From: Neolewinella agarilytica
GTDB taxonomy: Bacteria; Bacteroidota; Bacteroidia; Chitinophagales; Saprospiraceae
DNA: 64,000 nucleotides
Direction of reading: 5' to 3'
NCBI RefSeq assembly: GCF_900110645.1
Contig: NZ_FOFB01000016.1
Coordinates: forward strand, 62,001-126,000
In this document: positions 34,954 through 43,629 of the stretch, in pieces
Position numbering within the stretch: the first letter of the stretch is position 1
How the letters are laid out: every line of letters begins with the position of its first letter
Made by a program: the position numbers and the translations under genes
Notes under the pieces: generated by a model
Seen by the model: the letters and a program-made list of their open reading frames with translations, nothing else
Told to the model about the DNA's origin: nothing
Databases searched by the model: none

Positions 34954-37900
34954 TTAGAAAGTAAGGCTAAGAGTAGCACCGTACTTTTTGGCCGTTGGGC
35001 CGGTGAGGTAGTCAAAGCCACGGCCGTTACCTACACCAAGAGAGAGTACTTCAGGATCGAAGTTTACCCCTTCTGGGAAGTTAGGCGCGTAGTAGTACAG
35101 GTTCTCGCCCGCCAGGCGGATAGAAACACTACCGAATGGCGTCTTGTCCAGCAGGCTTGCTGGTAAAGAGTAACCAAGGCTGATTTCACGAAGACGAATA
35201 ACCGTACCGTCAAAGATGGTTCCTTCGTCCGCACCGAAGAAGGCTGCGAAACCGTAGTCACCTACGTAACCCTGTACGGTGTTAGCATTGCCTTCCGCAT
35301 CTTCACCAGGAAGGATCAGCGGGAGGAAGCGGTCAAAGTCAGAATCAGAAGTAAGACCACGAGCCAGCATCGTTGCCGTCGTTACACTGTAGATGTCACC
35401 ACCGTCCGTGTAAGAGAACTGCCAGTTGAGGCTTACGCCTTTGTAGCTGATCGTGTTCAACCAGTTCGCAGAGTAGTTAGGGTTAGGATCACCAATGATC
35501 TCAATGTCATTCGTTGCCTGGTATTCACCGTTAGCACCTACGAGCAGACCACCGTTGGGGCCACGAACGAAGGCAGAACCCTGAATCGCACCGAATGGCT
35601 GGCCAGGAATAGCAAAGTTACCCAGGTTAGTGTAACCAGCAATGGTTACCTGATCAACACCGTCAGCAACACTGATTACTTCGTTCTCGTTAGACGTCAG
35701 GTTCCAGGTCATGTCCCAGGTAAAGTCTTTCGTCTTCACTGGAATCAGGTTGAGGCTTACCTCAATACCTTTGTTAGAAACCTCAGCGGCGTTAATCGTA
35801 GTTACGGTAAAACCGGAAGCAGGATCAAGGTCAAGGTCTACGAGCAGGTCACTGGACTGCTTGTCATAGATAGAGAAGTCAAGACCTACGCGGTTGTTGA
35901 AGAAACGACCTTCAACACCAAACTCAAGCTCACCAAGAAGCTCTGGCTTCAGGTCGGTGTTACCCAGGCGGTTGCTTACAGAGTTGGTGTTCAACGCTGC
36001 ACCAGCGGGAGTCTGGCTCACGTTAGTAGCGCTACCCAGAATAGGACGTGTCGTGTAAGGATTGGGGAAACGTGCAGACGTACCGTAACCAGCACGCAGC
36101 TTCAGGTAGTTCAGTACCCGGCTACCCTGAAGGCTTTCGAATGCATCCGTAGGAACGAAGGCAACACTTACCGATGGGTAAAGGATAGAACGGTTAGCTG
36201 CTTCCAGCGTAGAACTCCAGTCATTACGAGCAGAAGCCGTCAGGTAAAGGTAGCGGTTGAAACCAGCCGTTAAGCTACCGTAAAGACCAATCTGACCTTC
36301 GTTCTGTACAAATTGTGAACCTACGTGCTCAATGAAGTTGCTCTGGTTAAAGAGACCAAAGATGAACTGCTGAGTAGAAGAAACCGTGTTACGGTTGAAA
36401 CGGTCAGTACGGTTGTTCAAACCAACGATACCACTCAGGTTGAAAGATTCGCTGAGCTCAGTATCAAAGCTCAGGTTCAGTACCTGGTCGATGATCGTGT
36501 TGTTGCGGTTAGACGTAAGCAGCTGGCCATCAGGAACCTGAGAACCACCTTTGTTGATCTCACGACGGCTGATCTGGTTGTAAGTATCCACACCGATACG
36601 GTAGCTGGCCGTCAGCCAGTCCGTGATGTCGTAGCTCAGAGCAACGTTACCGAAGTAACGGTTAACCTCTTCACGGTCAAACATGTTAGCCAGACCCCAA
36701 CGTGGGTTCTGGATAGCAGAACCACGGCGGTAGTACACCTGACTTCCGTCAATTGGGTTCTGGAAAGGCAAGCCTGCAAGGTCAACCGAACGAGGCGTGT
36801 ACAGTACGTTGGCAAATACAGAGGCGCCGGCAGGGTTAGAGCCAAAACCAATAGATGCCGGAGGAGAAACACGCTCAGAGCTTACTACATTCAGAGAGGT
36901 AGAAATCTTGAGACCGTTAGCCAGGTCTACTTTACCACCAACACCAGCGTTATGCTTCTGGAAAGTGTTCTGTGGTACGAAACCAGTATCGTCCAGGTAG
37001 CTGTAGTTAGCGTTGAAGCTGATACCATTGCCGAAGTTCTTGTCTACGTTGACACTTGTGTTGTACACAGAGCCAGCCTGGAAGAACTCAGAAACGTTGT
37101 CGTAAGGGCGGTAGTCGTAACGAGCACCTTCAAATTCAGGGAAGGCAGCGTTGTAACGTTCCTGATCAAGCGGGTGCTCAATCTGGCCGTTCTCGTCAAT
37201 ACCGTTGCTTCCGCGCGTGTCGAAAGAAGGTCCCCAGTTAGAGAAGAACCAACCGAAGTTTCCGGAGAAACCGTTACCGTAGCTGTTCTGGTACTCAGGA
37301 AGGTTAGCTACCTCAGTACGGGCAACACCTTGCGTTACGCTGATTTCGAAGCCTTTCTTAGCTTCTGCACCACCCTGACCATTCTTGGTCGTTACCAGGA
37401 TCACACCGTTGGCACCCTGCTCACCGTACAGTACAGTTGCAGAAAGACCTTTCAGTACGCTGATCTCAGCAATGTTGTTCGGGTCAAGATCGAGGAAGCG
37501 GCTGGAAGCCGTTGCACCACCGGTCTGGAAGCCCTGGTCCGTATTCGTAGAAGAGTTGAACGGTACACCGTCAACAACGAATAGCGGCTGGTTAGAACCA
37601 GAGATAGAGCTGTAGCCACGAATGATGATGTTAGTACCAGAACCGGCAACACCGGAAGTCTGGGTAATATCAACACCGGCAGCCTTACCACGAAGAATAC
37701 GGCCCACGTCGGATTCTACCCTGTTTTCCACCTGGCCGGAACCAATAGTGGCAACAGAGTAACCGAGCGCCTTCTTCTCCTTGCGGATACCAAGTGCGGT
37801 TACTACTACCTCGTTAAGCTGAGAAGCACTCTCAGAAAGGGTAATGGTTACTTCGCTGGCAGTTCCAATGGGGTACTCCAAAGTGGAGAAGCCCGTGTAG

Positions 37901-38115
37901 CTGACAACAAGTAACTCTGCGTTGGCCGGAACGGCCAGGGAAAATCTTCCGTCAATGTCGGTAACAGTACCGGAAGTTGTTCCCTTAACGAGCAAGGATG
38001 CTCCGATAAGGGATTCTCCGGCCTCGTCTTGTACGACGCCGGATATCGTCCGCTGTGCTATAGCAATGCTGAAAGCAAAACAGACGATGGCAATCACTAG
38101 TGAAATTCTCTTCAT
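34954..38115 (-). CDS. SusC/RagA-family TonB-linked outer membrane transporter
   Basis: 1,053 residues. Signal peptide (to about residue 20, IAIAQ), carboxypeptidase-like regulatory domain (RTISGVVQDEAGESLIGASL, about 22-105), plug domain with the SusC signature GYSSISGSNQPLFVVDGVPF and SVLKGLSATVLYGEQGANGVI, then a 22-strand barrel to the terminal GATLSLTF. It imports substrate through the outer membrane using TonB energy and forms a complex with the SusD lipoprotein 74 bases downstream. Its operon promoter is seen at 38358-38388. Confidence 0.97.
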   Translation of the reverse strand: MKRISLVIAIVCFAFSIAIAQRTISGVVQDEAGESLIGASLLVKGTTSGTVTDIDGRFSLAVPANAELLVVSYTGFSTLEYPIGTASEVTITLSESASQLNEVVVTALGIRKEKKALGYSVATIGSGQVENRVESDVGRILRGKAAGVDITQTSGVAGSGTNIIIRGYSSISGSNQPLFVVDGVPFNSSTNTDQGFQTGGATASSRFLDLDPNNIAEISVLKGLSATVLYGEQGANGVILVTTKNGQGGAEAKKGFEISVTQGVARTEVANLPEYQNSYGNGFSGNFGWFFSNWGPSFDTRGSNGIDENGQIEHPLDQERYNAAFPEFEGARYDYRPYDNVSEFFQAGSVYNTSVNVDKNFGNGISFNANYSYLDDTGFVPQNTFQKHNAGVGGKVDLANGLKISTSLNVVSSERVSPPASIGFGSNPAGASVFANVLYTPRSVDLAGLPFQNPIDGSQVYYRRGSAIQNPRWGLANMFDREEVNRYFGNVALSYDITDWLTASYRIGVDTYNQISRREINKGGSQVPDGQLLTSNRNNTIIDQVLNLSFDTELSESFNLSGIVGLNNRTDRFNRNTVSSTQQFIFGLFNQSNFIEHVGSQFVQNEGQIGLYGSLTAGFNRYLYLTASARNDWSSTLEAANRSILYPSVSVAFVPTDAFESLQGSRVLNYLKLRAGYGTSARFPNPYTTRPILGSATNVSQTPAGAALNTNSVSNRLGNTDLKPELLGELEFGVEGRFFNNRVGLDFSIYDKQSSDLLVDLDLDPASGFTVTTINAAEVSNKGIEVSLNLIPVKTKDFTWDMTWNLTSNENEVISVADGVDQVTIAGYTNLGNFAIPGQPFGAIQGSAFVRGPNGGLLVGANGEYQATNDIEIIGDPNPNYSANWLNTISYKGVSLNWQFSYTDGGDIYSVTTATMLARGLTSDSDFDRFLPLILPGEDAEGNANTVQGYVGDYGFAAFFGADEGTIFDGTVIRLREISLGYSLPASLLDKTPFGSVSIRLAGENLYYYAPNFPEGVNFDPEVLSLGVGNGRGFDYLTGPTAKKYGATLSLTF

Positions 38116-38357
38116 TCTAGTCGAAATTTAGTTGATTACTAGTCTCAAATGGTTAAGAAATATGGTTTTATACAAGATGGAGCTAGCCCATCACAATCTT
38201 TGGACTGTTAGGTGCTTTTGTGATCGACGTTTTCTGGGAGGATGTACAGTGTGTAGTCTGAATAAGTGAAATATAACGTTCTAAAACCCGTGTAAGCGTT
38301 GTTAAATCTTCTTCAAAAGATGCGATGAAAAACGCATTATCTTCCAAAGTGTGAACG

Positions 38358-38388
38358 CAAAGTTAAAATATTTCGCTGCCTGACCAAA
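38358..38388 (-). promoter_or_regulatory. Consensus Bacteroidota promoter of the SusCD operon
   Basis: On the minus strand, TTTG (38388-38385), a 19-base spacer, and TAACTTTG (38365-38358). This matches the -33/-7 consensus exactly. The start would be near 38351, giving an untranslated leader of about 235 bases before the SusC ATG, long enough for leader control. I see no sigma/anti-sigma pair beside the operon. Confidence 0.8.
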
Positions 38389-38416
38389 TAACAATTTTTT
38401 TTATCGCGCCTCGTTC

Positions 38417-38442
38417 CGTCGAAAAAAGGTCTTTTTTCGACG
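38417..38442 (-). terminator. Terminator of pdxJ
   Basis: A perfect 12-bp stem (CGTCGAAAAAAG / CTTTTTTCGACG) with a 2-base centre, 47 bases after the pdxJ stop. On the plus strand it is followed by ATTTTTTT and on the minus strand by a less T-rich stretch, so direction is inferred from the gene order. Confidence 0.6.
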
Positions 38443-38488
38443 ATTTTTTTGCCCAATTGGTCGAAACAAATCAGGAAACTGACAGCCT

Positions 38489-39226
38489 CTAGCCTTCCTG
38501 AAGAGCTGCCGCATTGGACAGACAGCTCCGGTACATAGCAATCGTGTTGGCCATGCCATAGTACAGGGCATCACTCACCAGGGCATGCCCGATGCTCACC
38601 TCCTGTAACCCTGGCATCCGACTGGCGAAATAAGTGAGGTTGTCCAGATTAAGATCGTGCCCTGCATTGATCCCCATGCCAATTTCCTGCGCAAAACGGC
38701 ACGCTCTGGTAAAAGGAGCCACTGCGCCCGCCCGGTCTGCAGCAAATTGATGTGCAAAAGGCCCCGTGTAGAACTCAATCCGGTCAGCGCCAACCTCTTT
38801 AGCGCCTTCGATCATCCTCTCGTCCGGATCGACAAACAAAGACGTTCGTATCCCCGCTTCCCGAAAGCCCGCCAACACCTCCTTGAGGAAATCAGCCTTA
38901 GCGACGGTGTCCCATCCGTGGTCACTGGTAAGCTGCCCGGGCTCATCGGGCACGAGTGTTACCTGGTGGGGGCGGTTAGACAGTACTATCTGATTAAAGT
39001 GTTCTGCGGGGTAGCCCTCAATGTTAAGTTCCGTCGTCACCACTTCTTTCAGCGCGGCAACGTCATCATAGCGGGCGTGGCGCTGATCGGGCCTGGGGTG
39101 AATAGTAATTCCCTGCGCTCCAAATTGCTCGCAGTCAGTAGCCACCTTTACCAGATTAGGATAGTCAGCTCCCCGGCTGTTACGGATGAGAGCAACTTTA
39201 TTGAGATTTACGGAAAGTCGTACCAT
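38489..39226 (-). CDS. pdxJ: Pyridoxine 5'-phosphate synthase
   Basis: 245 residues from the ATG at 39226 (MVRLSVNLNKVALIRNSRG), the usual PdxJ start; a start seven codons earlier is possible. GITIHPRPDQRHARYDDV, ELNIEGYP, VTLVPDEPGQLTSDHGWD and GINAGHDLNLDNL match the TIM-barrel enzyme that condenses 1-deoxyxylulose 5-phosphate with 3-amino-2-oxopropyl phosphate to make pyridoxine 5'-phosphate. The final HALVSDALYYGM is the family's conserved C-terminal helix. Length is standard. No other B6 gene adjoins it. Confidence 0.96.
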   Translation of the reverse strand: MVRLSVNLNKVALIRNSRGADYPNLVKVATDCEQFGAQGITIHPRPDQRHARYDDVAALKEVVTTELNIEGYPAEHFNQIVLSNRPHQVTLVPDEPGQLTSDHGWDTVAKADFLKEVLAGFREAGIRTSLFVDPDERMIEGAKEVGADRIEFYTGPFAHQFAADRAGAVAPFTRACRFAQEIGMGINAGHDLNLDNLTYFASRMPGLQEVSIGHALVSDALYYGMANTIAMYRSCLSNAAALQEG

Positions 39227-39534
39227 TGGGTCTCTTATTTGCGACAAAGGTACTTAGGTAGCAGGTAGTATGGTAGTCTTGCGGGGCACCGCCAGGGCAA
39301 ACGCAGGCTCCACGCAGGGACGCTCGCAGGTCGCTCCGCGACGCTACGAGGACCCTTGAGCCGGGCCTAAGCAGACCTCGTAGCGTCCTGAAAGGACCTT
39401 CGAGCGTCCGCGTTACCCGAGCTTCCGATTGCCCTGGGGCTCTGCACATTGGAAGTATTGGAGCCCCATTACCCCGGGTTTCGACTTTTGATCGCTGAGA
39501 GTCGAAAGGGGCCAGACTAAAACACCCGGAATAC
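39227..39534. repeat. Palindrome-rich intergenic block
   Basis: No gene. Nested inverted words: GGACGCTCG (39318-39326) with CGAGCGTCC (39401-39409), and inside them ACGCTACGAGG (39341-39351) with CCTCGTAGCGT (39376-39386). Further on, TGGGGCTC (near 39434) pairs with GAGCCCCA (near 39461), and TTTCGACT with AGTCGAAA (39479-39507). The left edge has GGTAGCAGGTAGTATGGTAGT, shared in part with 40470-40490 and 61613-61640. Confidence 0.65.
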
Positions 39535-39630
39535 GGCGCGGACGCAGGTGCAACAATTGCTTTTAGGAGCAAGGGAATGCCGGCCCTCCCCCTGCTCTTT
39601 TCTCCCCTCTACTGCACCTGCGTCCGCGCC
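39535..39630. repeat. Dispersed GC-rich element, inverted pair (type copy)
   Basis: GGCGCGGACGCAGGTGCA (39535-39552) and TGCACCTGCGTCCGCGCC (39613-39630) are perfect inverted repeats of 18 bp that bound a 96-bp element. The interior has CCCCTGCTCTTTTCTCCC, also partly present before the copies at 12149 and 47466. It lies past the stop of the serine acetyltransferase gene and upstream of pdxJ. Confidence 0.8.
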
Positions 39631-39655
39631 TGAACGTCCTGAAGCGCCCCGGTGC

Positions 39656-40450
39656 CTACTGCTTTTTTTCGGGTACTCTGTAGTACACCCTGCTGTTAGG
39701 TCCGATACTCTTGACGATCCACGTATTGCCCCCAATGATAGAATCTTCGCCGATCACCGTATCTCCGCCCAAAATGGTGGCTCCGGCATAAATCACGACG
39801 CGGTCGCGAATGGTTGGGTGCCGTTTGGTGCGCGCCATATCTTTGCTTACGCTCAGTGCTCCGAGCGTAACGCCCTGATACATTTTCACGTCATCGCCAA
39901 TTTCCACGGTCTCCCCAATGACTATTCCCGTACCGTGGTCAATGCAGAACCGACGCCCGATTTTCGCTCCGGGATGAATTTCAATGCCCGTTTTCTGGTG
40001 CGCGATCTCACTCAACATTCTCGGCAAAAGCGGAACCCCTAACCGACACAGGCAGTGCGCCAGCCGGTGAACCGCCAGCGCATAAAAGCCAGGGTAAGTG
40101 CTCACCACTTCCGTACGGTCCCGGGCTGCCGGGTCGCCTGACAGAATAGCCTCCGCATCCTCCGACAGCGAATCGTAAACAGCGGGCAGGTCCGCTTCAA
40201 AGGCCGCTCTGATGTCAACTGCAGATTTCGGCAAACGGCTGGAAAGAGAGTCTAAAATGGTAAAAAGCTTCAGATCATTGGTCTGATACTGAAGCAAGAA
40301 GGCTCGTTCGGTAGAAAATTTTACCGCACTGAATTCCGGAAACAAAAATTGCAGTACCCCTTCGAGCCAGTCTTCAATCAGTTGAGGAGATGGCAACTCA
40401 CCCGCTCGCTGGTGATCCAGATAACGGTCCTTGAAAAATGATTCATCCAT
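39656..40450 (-). CDS. cysE: Serine O-acetyltransferase (EpsC/CysE type)
   Basis: 264 residues. The N-terminal helical part (to about 110) is followed by DPAARDRTEVVSTYPGFYALAVHRLAH, and a left-handed parallel beta-helix with GIEIHPGAKIGRRFCIDHGTGIVIGETVEIG and YQGVTLGALSVSKD. His in IDHGTG is the catalytic base. The enzyme makes O-acetylserine from serine and acetyl-CoA for cysteine synthesis. No cysteine synthase gene adjoins it. It belongs to the CysE-related EpsC group frequent in Bacteroidota; I use the symbol in that broad sense. Confidence 0.9.
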   Translation of the reverse strand: MDESFFKDRYLDHQRAGELPSPQLIEDWLEGVLQFLFPEFSAVKFSTERAFLLQYQTNDLKLFTILDSLSSRLPKSAVDIRAAFEADLPAVYDSLSEDAEAILSGDPAARDRTEVVSTYPGFYALAVHRLAHCLCRLGVPLLPRMLSEIAHQKTGIEIHPGAKIGRRFCIDHGTGIVIGETVEIGDDVKMYQGVTLGALSVSKDMARTKRHPTIRDRVVIYAGATILGGDTVIGEDSIIGGNTWIVKSIGPNSRVYYRVPEKKQ

Positions 40451-40456
40451 GGGGGA

Positions 40457-40521
40457 GATAGTAGTGATAGTATGGTAGCAGGTGATAGTAGTGATAGTAC
40501 TACCATACTACCACTACTATC
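40457..40521. repeat. Inverted repeat of GATAGTAGTG words
   Basis: Arms 40457-40477 and 40501-40521 match at 20 of 21 positions in inverted order, with a 23-base loop that itself repeats GTGATAGTAGTGATAGTA. It fills the whole 85-base gap between the DUF4920 stop and the serine acetyltransferase start, so it may act as a terminator or mRNA end. No T-tract follows. Confidence 0.7.
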
Positions 40522-40535
40522 ACTTACGATACATA

Positions 40536-41057
40536 CTACAGCTCGTCTTCCAGTAATTGTACACCATCAGCCAGGAACTTCAGCTCCCGCTTCGGTTCGG
40601 TGATTTTGTCAATTTCTTCCTGCGGCTTTCCGGCATCTTCGGCGTAGTGGCGCAGTTCATCTACCGGGGTGACTTCATAAAAAGCCATTCCGTTCATGAT
40701 TACTTCACGGCCGCTGATGTCTTTAGGCATGAAGAAACCGTAGTCTTTGAACTTGACCATCATTTCTTCTTCGCCACCGGCGGCGATGGTCATCCAGCAC
40801 CCTTTGGCCTGGCAAACCTCATCGACCGTGCCGCGAACCGTAGTCATGACGGTGTCAGCGATGGCTTCTGCAGAGTAGCTGGAAAGCAGTTCCGCAGCAG
40901 GAATCACTTTACTGGCCTGAAAATCAGCCCCGAAAGTTCCCGCAACTTCTTCTTTCACTTCTTCGACCTCTTCAGTCATCATTTCCACCTCTTGCCCGCA
41001 GGAAAAAAGTAGAAAGGCAAAACAAGACAGCGTTACTGCCCGTAGAATGTATAGCAT
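40536..41057 (-). CDS. DUF4920 lipoprotein
   Basis: 173 residues. Signal peptide and lipobox LLFSCGQE (Cys 20), an acidic linker, then the DUF4920 core: VRGTVDEVCQAKGCWMTIAAGGEEEMMVKFKDYGFFMP and GREVIMNGMAFYEVTPVDELRHYAEDAGK. The CxxxGCW pair and the small beta-barrel suggest an OB-like fold. Function is unknown; such proteins stand at the cell surface or periplasm. It is 28 bases from the SPOR gene upstream and probably in its operon. Confidence 0.9.
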   Translation of the reverse strand: MLYILRAVTLSCFAFLLFSCGQEVEMMTEEVEEVKEEVAGTFGADFQASKVIPAAELLSSYSAEAIADTVMTTVRGTVDEVCQAKGCWMTIAAGGEEEMMVKFKDYGFFMPKDISGREVIMNGMAFYEVTPVDELRHYAEDAGKPQEEIDKITEPKRELKFLADGVQLLEDEL

Positions 41058-41085
41058 GGTTTATTTTTTTGCAAAAATAACCGTT

Positions 41086-41475
41086 CTATTGGTAACCGAC
41101 TAAATCGGTGATGTAAGCACCGGAATATCCGAGCGCTTTGAGCTCATTCTGGAGCTTGACGGCATCTGCACGGTTAGCAAAACTCTCGCGGCTTTCAACT
41201 ACCCACAATTGCTCACATGGGCGGTAACGAGCCACCAGACTTGGGTGAAACGGATACTCGGAAGGATCCGTGTAACGAAGAATGGCCACCTGAATTTTGT
41301 GCTCCGTGACCGGAGTAGTGGTAAACCGTGGAAGTGGTGGAGCAGTCGTTGCACCGGGAATAGCGGCAACACTACCGTAAGTAGCAGGTCCTTCTTCGCA
41401 GTAGGGGGGCTTTTCGGTCTGTGCGCTAAGCGTGAGTACCGTAGCCGTCAGTAAAAGAGTGAAAAATGCTTTCAT
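41086..41475 (-). CDS. Small secreted SPOR-like domain protein
   Basis: 129 residues. Signal peptide (MKAFFTLLLTATVLTLSAQ), a Pro/Thr-rich stretch, then HKIQVAILRYTDP and WVVESRESFANRADAVKLQNELKALGYSGAYIT, which fit the SPOR fold (IQV...F.....A..L...L...G). SPOR domains bind denuded peptidoglycan glycans, usually at division or repair sites. The absence of a membrane anchor makes it periplasmic. The gene sits between PorE-like and DUF4920 genes, all minus strand. Confidence 0.82.
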   Translation of the reverse strand: MKAFFTLLLTATVLTLSAQTEKPPYCEEGPATYGSVAAIPGATTAPPLPRFTTTPVTEHKIQVAILRYTDPSEYPFHPSLVARYRPCEQLWVVESRESFANRADAVKLQNELKALGYSGAYITDLVGYQ

Positions 41476-41625
41476 GAATCAATAAATAGTATCAGTGTAG
41501 AAAATTAGTCCGGAGGCTCTCTTCAAGAAAAGATTACGGACGCTGGTTGTTCATTTTTGATTTTCAGACGAAGTTATTAAAGCAGGGTCACCTGAATGTT
41601 AATTGCCCCAATAAATATAAGTCCC

Positions 41626-43629
41626 TTAGTCGGGATCCACCATTTCGCGGTATCGAACGGAGACTTCCACCTTTCGGTTCAGCGCACGCTGACCGGCGCC
41701 ACTAAGTTCTCCCATACCCACGATTTTCACTTCGTTGGCTTTGATGCCAGCCGTTTGCAAATGGATGCCAACGGCCTTTGCCCGCTTCTGACTCAGGCGA
41801 ATATTGTAAGCCTTATCGCCTACGTCGTCCGTAAATCCGGTTACAACGATTCGCATGATGTGTTTATCCTTTACCGAAGCGACAAATTTTTCGATGTTAT
41901 CGAGCTGGGTGGGAGTCAGGCTGGCGTCGTCAAAATTAAACCGAACCGTCAGGTTTCTATTGACCACCCTTGCTTTCAGCTTAACGGTATCAGCCGGCGG
42001 AGGAGGTGGAGGCGGTGGTGCGGCTGGTGGCTCCACTACTTTTTCTCTGCGCAGCAGCAGATCAATTCTGTAAGGTTTCTGGTTTGCCCAGGTTGGAATA
42101 GCAAAATCCCGCTCGTAGGGCAGGTATTCCGGATGCGTTATGGTAAGTGGTAAAGTACTCTCCGAAGGTGCGCAGATGAAGAACCGCCCATCATAGTTGG
42201 TGTAATAGGTCTTTCCTTCCGTAACGGGGACTCGTTGATCCGGAATCGGCTCTCCCGTCAGGCTGTCCGTTACGTAGCCAGATACAAAAGTAATGGGCTG
42301 GCTGCTCAGGCGATCCGACAGTTCAAAGCCGTAAATGTCCAAGCCGCCATAACCACCGGGGCGGTTGCTGGCAACGTACCCTGTTTTTCCGTCGGAAGTC
42401 AGGTGGAAGCCCAGTTCACGGTGCGGTCCGTTTACGGGCGGCCCGAGATTGATGGCCCGGGTAAACCGGCCCTCTATTTCGTCCCACCAGCTCATAAAAA
42501 TGTCCTGATCGCCCAGGTTTTGATGCCCTTCGCTGGAAAAGTAGAGGGTGCGCCCGTCATTACTCAAAAAGGGTGCTTCTTCATTGAGGGGTGTATTGAC
42601 GCCGGTGCCCAGGTTTTTGGGCTCTGACCAGCTTCCGTCTTCCTGTTTGATACAGCGATAAATGTCACTGCCCCCTACCCCACCCGGCCGGATGCTGGCA
42701 AAGTAAAGCTGCTGCCCATCACAACTAATGGCCGGTTGGCTCACCCAGGTACGGCCCGTGATATAATCGGGTAATTTTTCGGCCCTTTCGATTTTACCAT
42801 TGATGAGCCATCCACTGTACACCTTACAAAACTGCTCTTCTTCATCATCATTACAGACAGTAAAAAATATGCGTTCTCCGTCTCGCACTAAGGTGGCCAT
42901 ACCTTCCTTTCTGGGGGTGCTATTGACACTGGCAAAGCGGGATATTCTAAAGTTATCGTTCAGGTTTCCTCTACGTCCTTTGATGAGGTCTTCATCCCCA
43001 AGCTCTCCCTGGCGGGTAAAAAGTAAGCCGGACTGGTCGTTACTAAAAAAAGGCAGGTATTCATTCCGGGAAGAATTGACCGGAGAGCCAAGGTTAAATA
43101 GCTTCGTAACGTTGATGAACTGGGAGCTGTCCTGCGTTATACTCGCCGCCCGGATATCGTTGACTAAACGCTCCAGAGCCGCCAACTCATCGGGGCGTTC
43201 GGACTCGCCGTTGCGGCCAAACTCACCAAGGTCCCGTTCCTGCAGTTCTTCAAATTTCAGCAGATAGTGCAAGGCCAGTGCCGGGCGAGACATCCGGTAA
43301 TAGATCTTACCTAACTGGTAATAAATAAGCCTGGAATAGGAGGAGTCTCTTTCAATGACGTACTGGTATGCACCGGCGGCCTCTGACAGGTTACCGTTTA
43401 ACTCTTCCGCAACCCCCAGCAAACGACGGGCAGGAATAAAGGCAGTGTCCAGTCTGGTAGCGCTGTAAAAAGACTTCGCCGCTTTCCTGGGTTTTCCCGC
43501 AAGAAGAAACTGCACACCGTCATCAAAAGCCGCAGTAGCTTCTGCCCGGTCATCTCCCCGCTGAGCAGACAAATGGCCAGCCAGGACAAGCCAACATAAA
43601 AAGAACAGTACTTTTGATACAGCAGGCAT
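41626..43629 (-). CDS. PorE-like protein: TPR, beta-propeller, carboxypeptidase-like domain, OmpA domain
   Basis: 667 residues. Signal peptide, TPR repeats (about 30-165; ATAAFDDGVQFLLAGKPRKAAKSFY, ALHYLLKFEE), WD40/PD40-type propeller (about 190-430; SQPAISCDGQQLYFASIRPGG, EAPFLSNDGRTLYFSSEGH, GFHLTSDGKTGYVASNRPGG), carboxypeptidase-like regulatory domain (about 440-520) and a Pro-rich hinge (PPAAPPPPPPPP). An OmpA domain follows (about 560-660; VTGFTDDVGDKAYN, LNRKVEVSVRY). This order is that of PorE of the T9SS, which anchors the system to peptidoglycan. Paralogues are common, so it may not be the T9SS one. There are no PorK/L/M/N genes beside it. Confidence 0.87.
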   Translation of the reverse strand: MPAVSKVLFFLCWLVLAGHLSAQRGDDRAEATAAFDDGVQFLLAGKPRKAAKSFYSATRLDTAFIPARRLLGVAEELNGNLSEAAGAYQYVIERDSSYSRLIYYQLGKIYYRMSRPALALHYLLKFEELQERDLGEFGRNGESERPDELAALERLVNDIRAASITQDSSQFINVTKLFNLGSPVNSSRNEYLPFFSNDQSGLLFTRQGELGDEDLIKGRRGNLNDNFRISRFASVNSTPRKEGMATLVRDGERIFFTVCNDDEEEQFCKVYSGWLINGKIERAEKLPDYITGRTWVSQPAISCDGQQLYFASIRPGGVGGSDIYRCIKQEDGSWSEPKNLGTGVNTPLNEEAPFLSNDGRTLYFSSEGHQNLGDQDIFMSWWDEIEGRFTRAINLGPPVNGPHRELGFHLTSDGKTGYVASNRPGGYGGLDIYGFELSDRLSSQPITFVSGYVTDSLTGEPIPDQRVPVTEGKTYYTNYDGRFFICAPSESTLPLTITHPEYLPYERDFAIPTWANQKPYRIDLLLRREKVVEPPAAPPPPPPPPADTVKLKARVVNRNLTVRFNFDDASLTPTQLDNIEKFVASVKDKHIMRIVVTGFTDDVGDKAYNIRLSQKRAKAVGIHLQTAGIKANEVKIVGMGELSGAGQRALNRKVEVSVRYREMVDPD

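Larger units (their letters stand above)
38116..38488. other. Leader of the SusCD operon and end of pdxJ
   Basis: This 373-base spacer holds the SusCD promoter, its about 235-base leader and the pdxJ terminator. The leader contains no obvious hairpin with a T-tract and no small gene I would support. One poor dyad is seen (GATGCGATGAAAAACGCATTATC near 38318). Confidence 0.5.

Noticed and set aside
36325..37584. A 419-codon plus-strand frame
   Set aside because: It is antisense to the SusC gene and has no recognisable domain; its length follows from the barrel gene's codon use.
39198..39735. Small minus-strand frames between pdxJ and the serine acetyltransferase
   Set aside because: They are Arg/Gly/Ala-rich translations of palindromic repeats.
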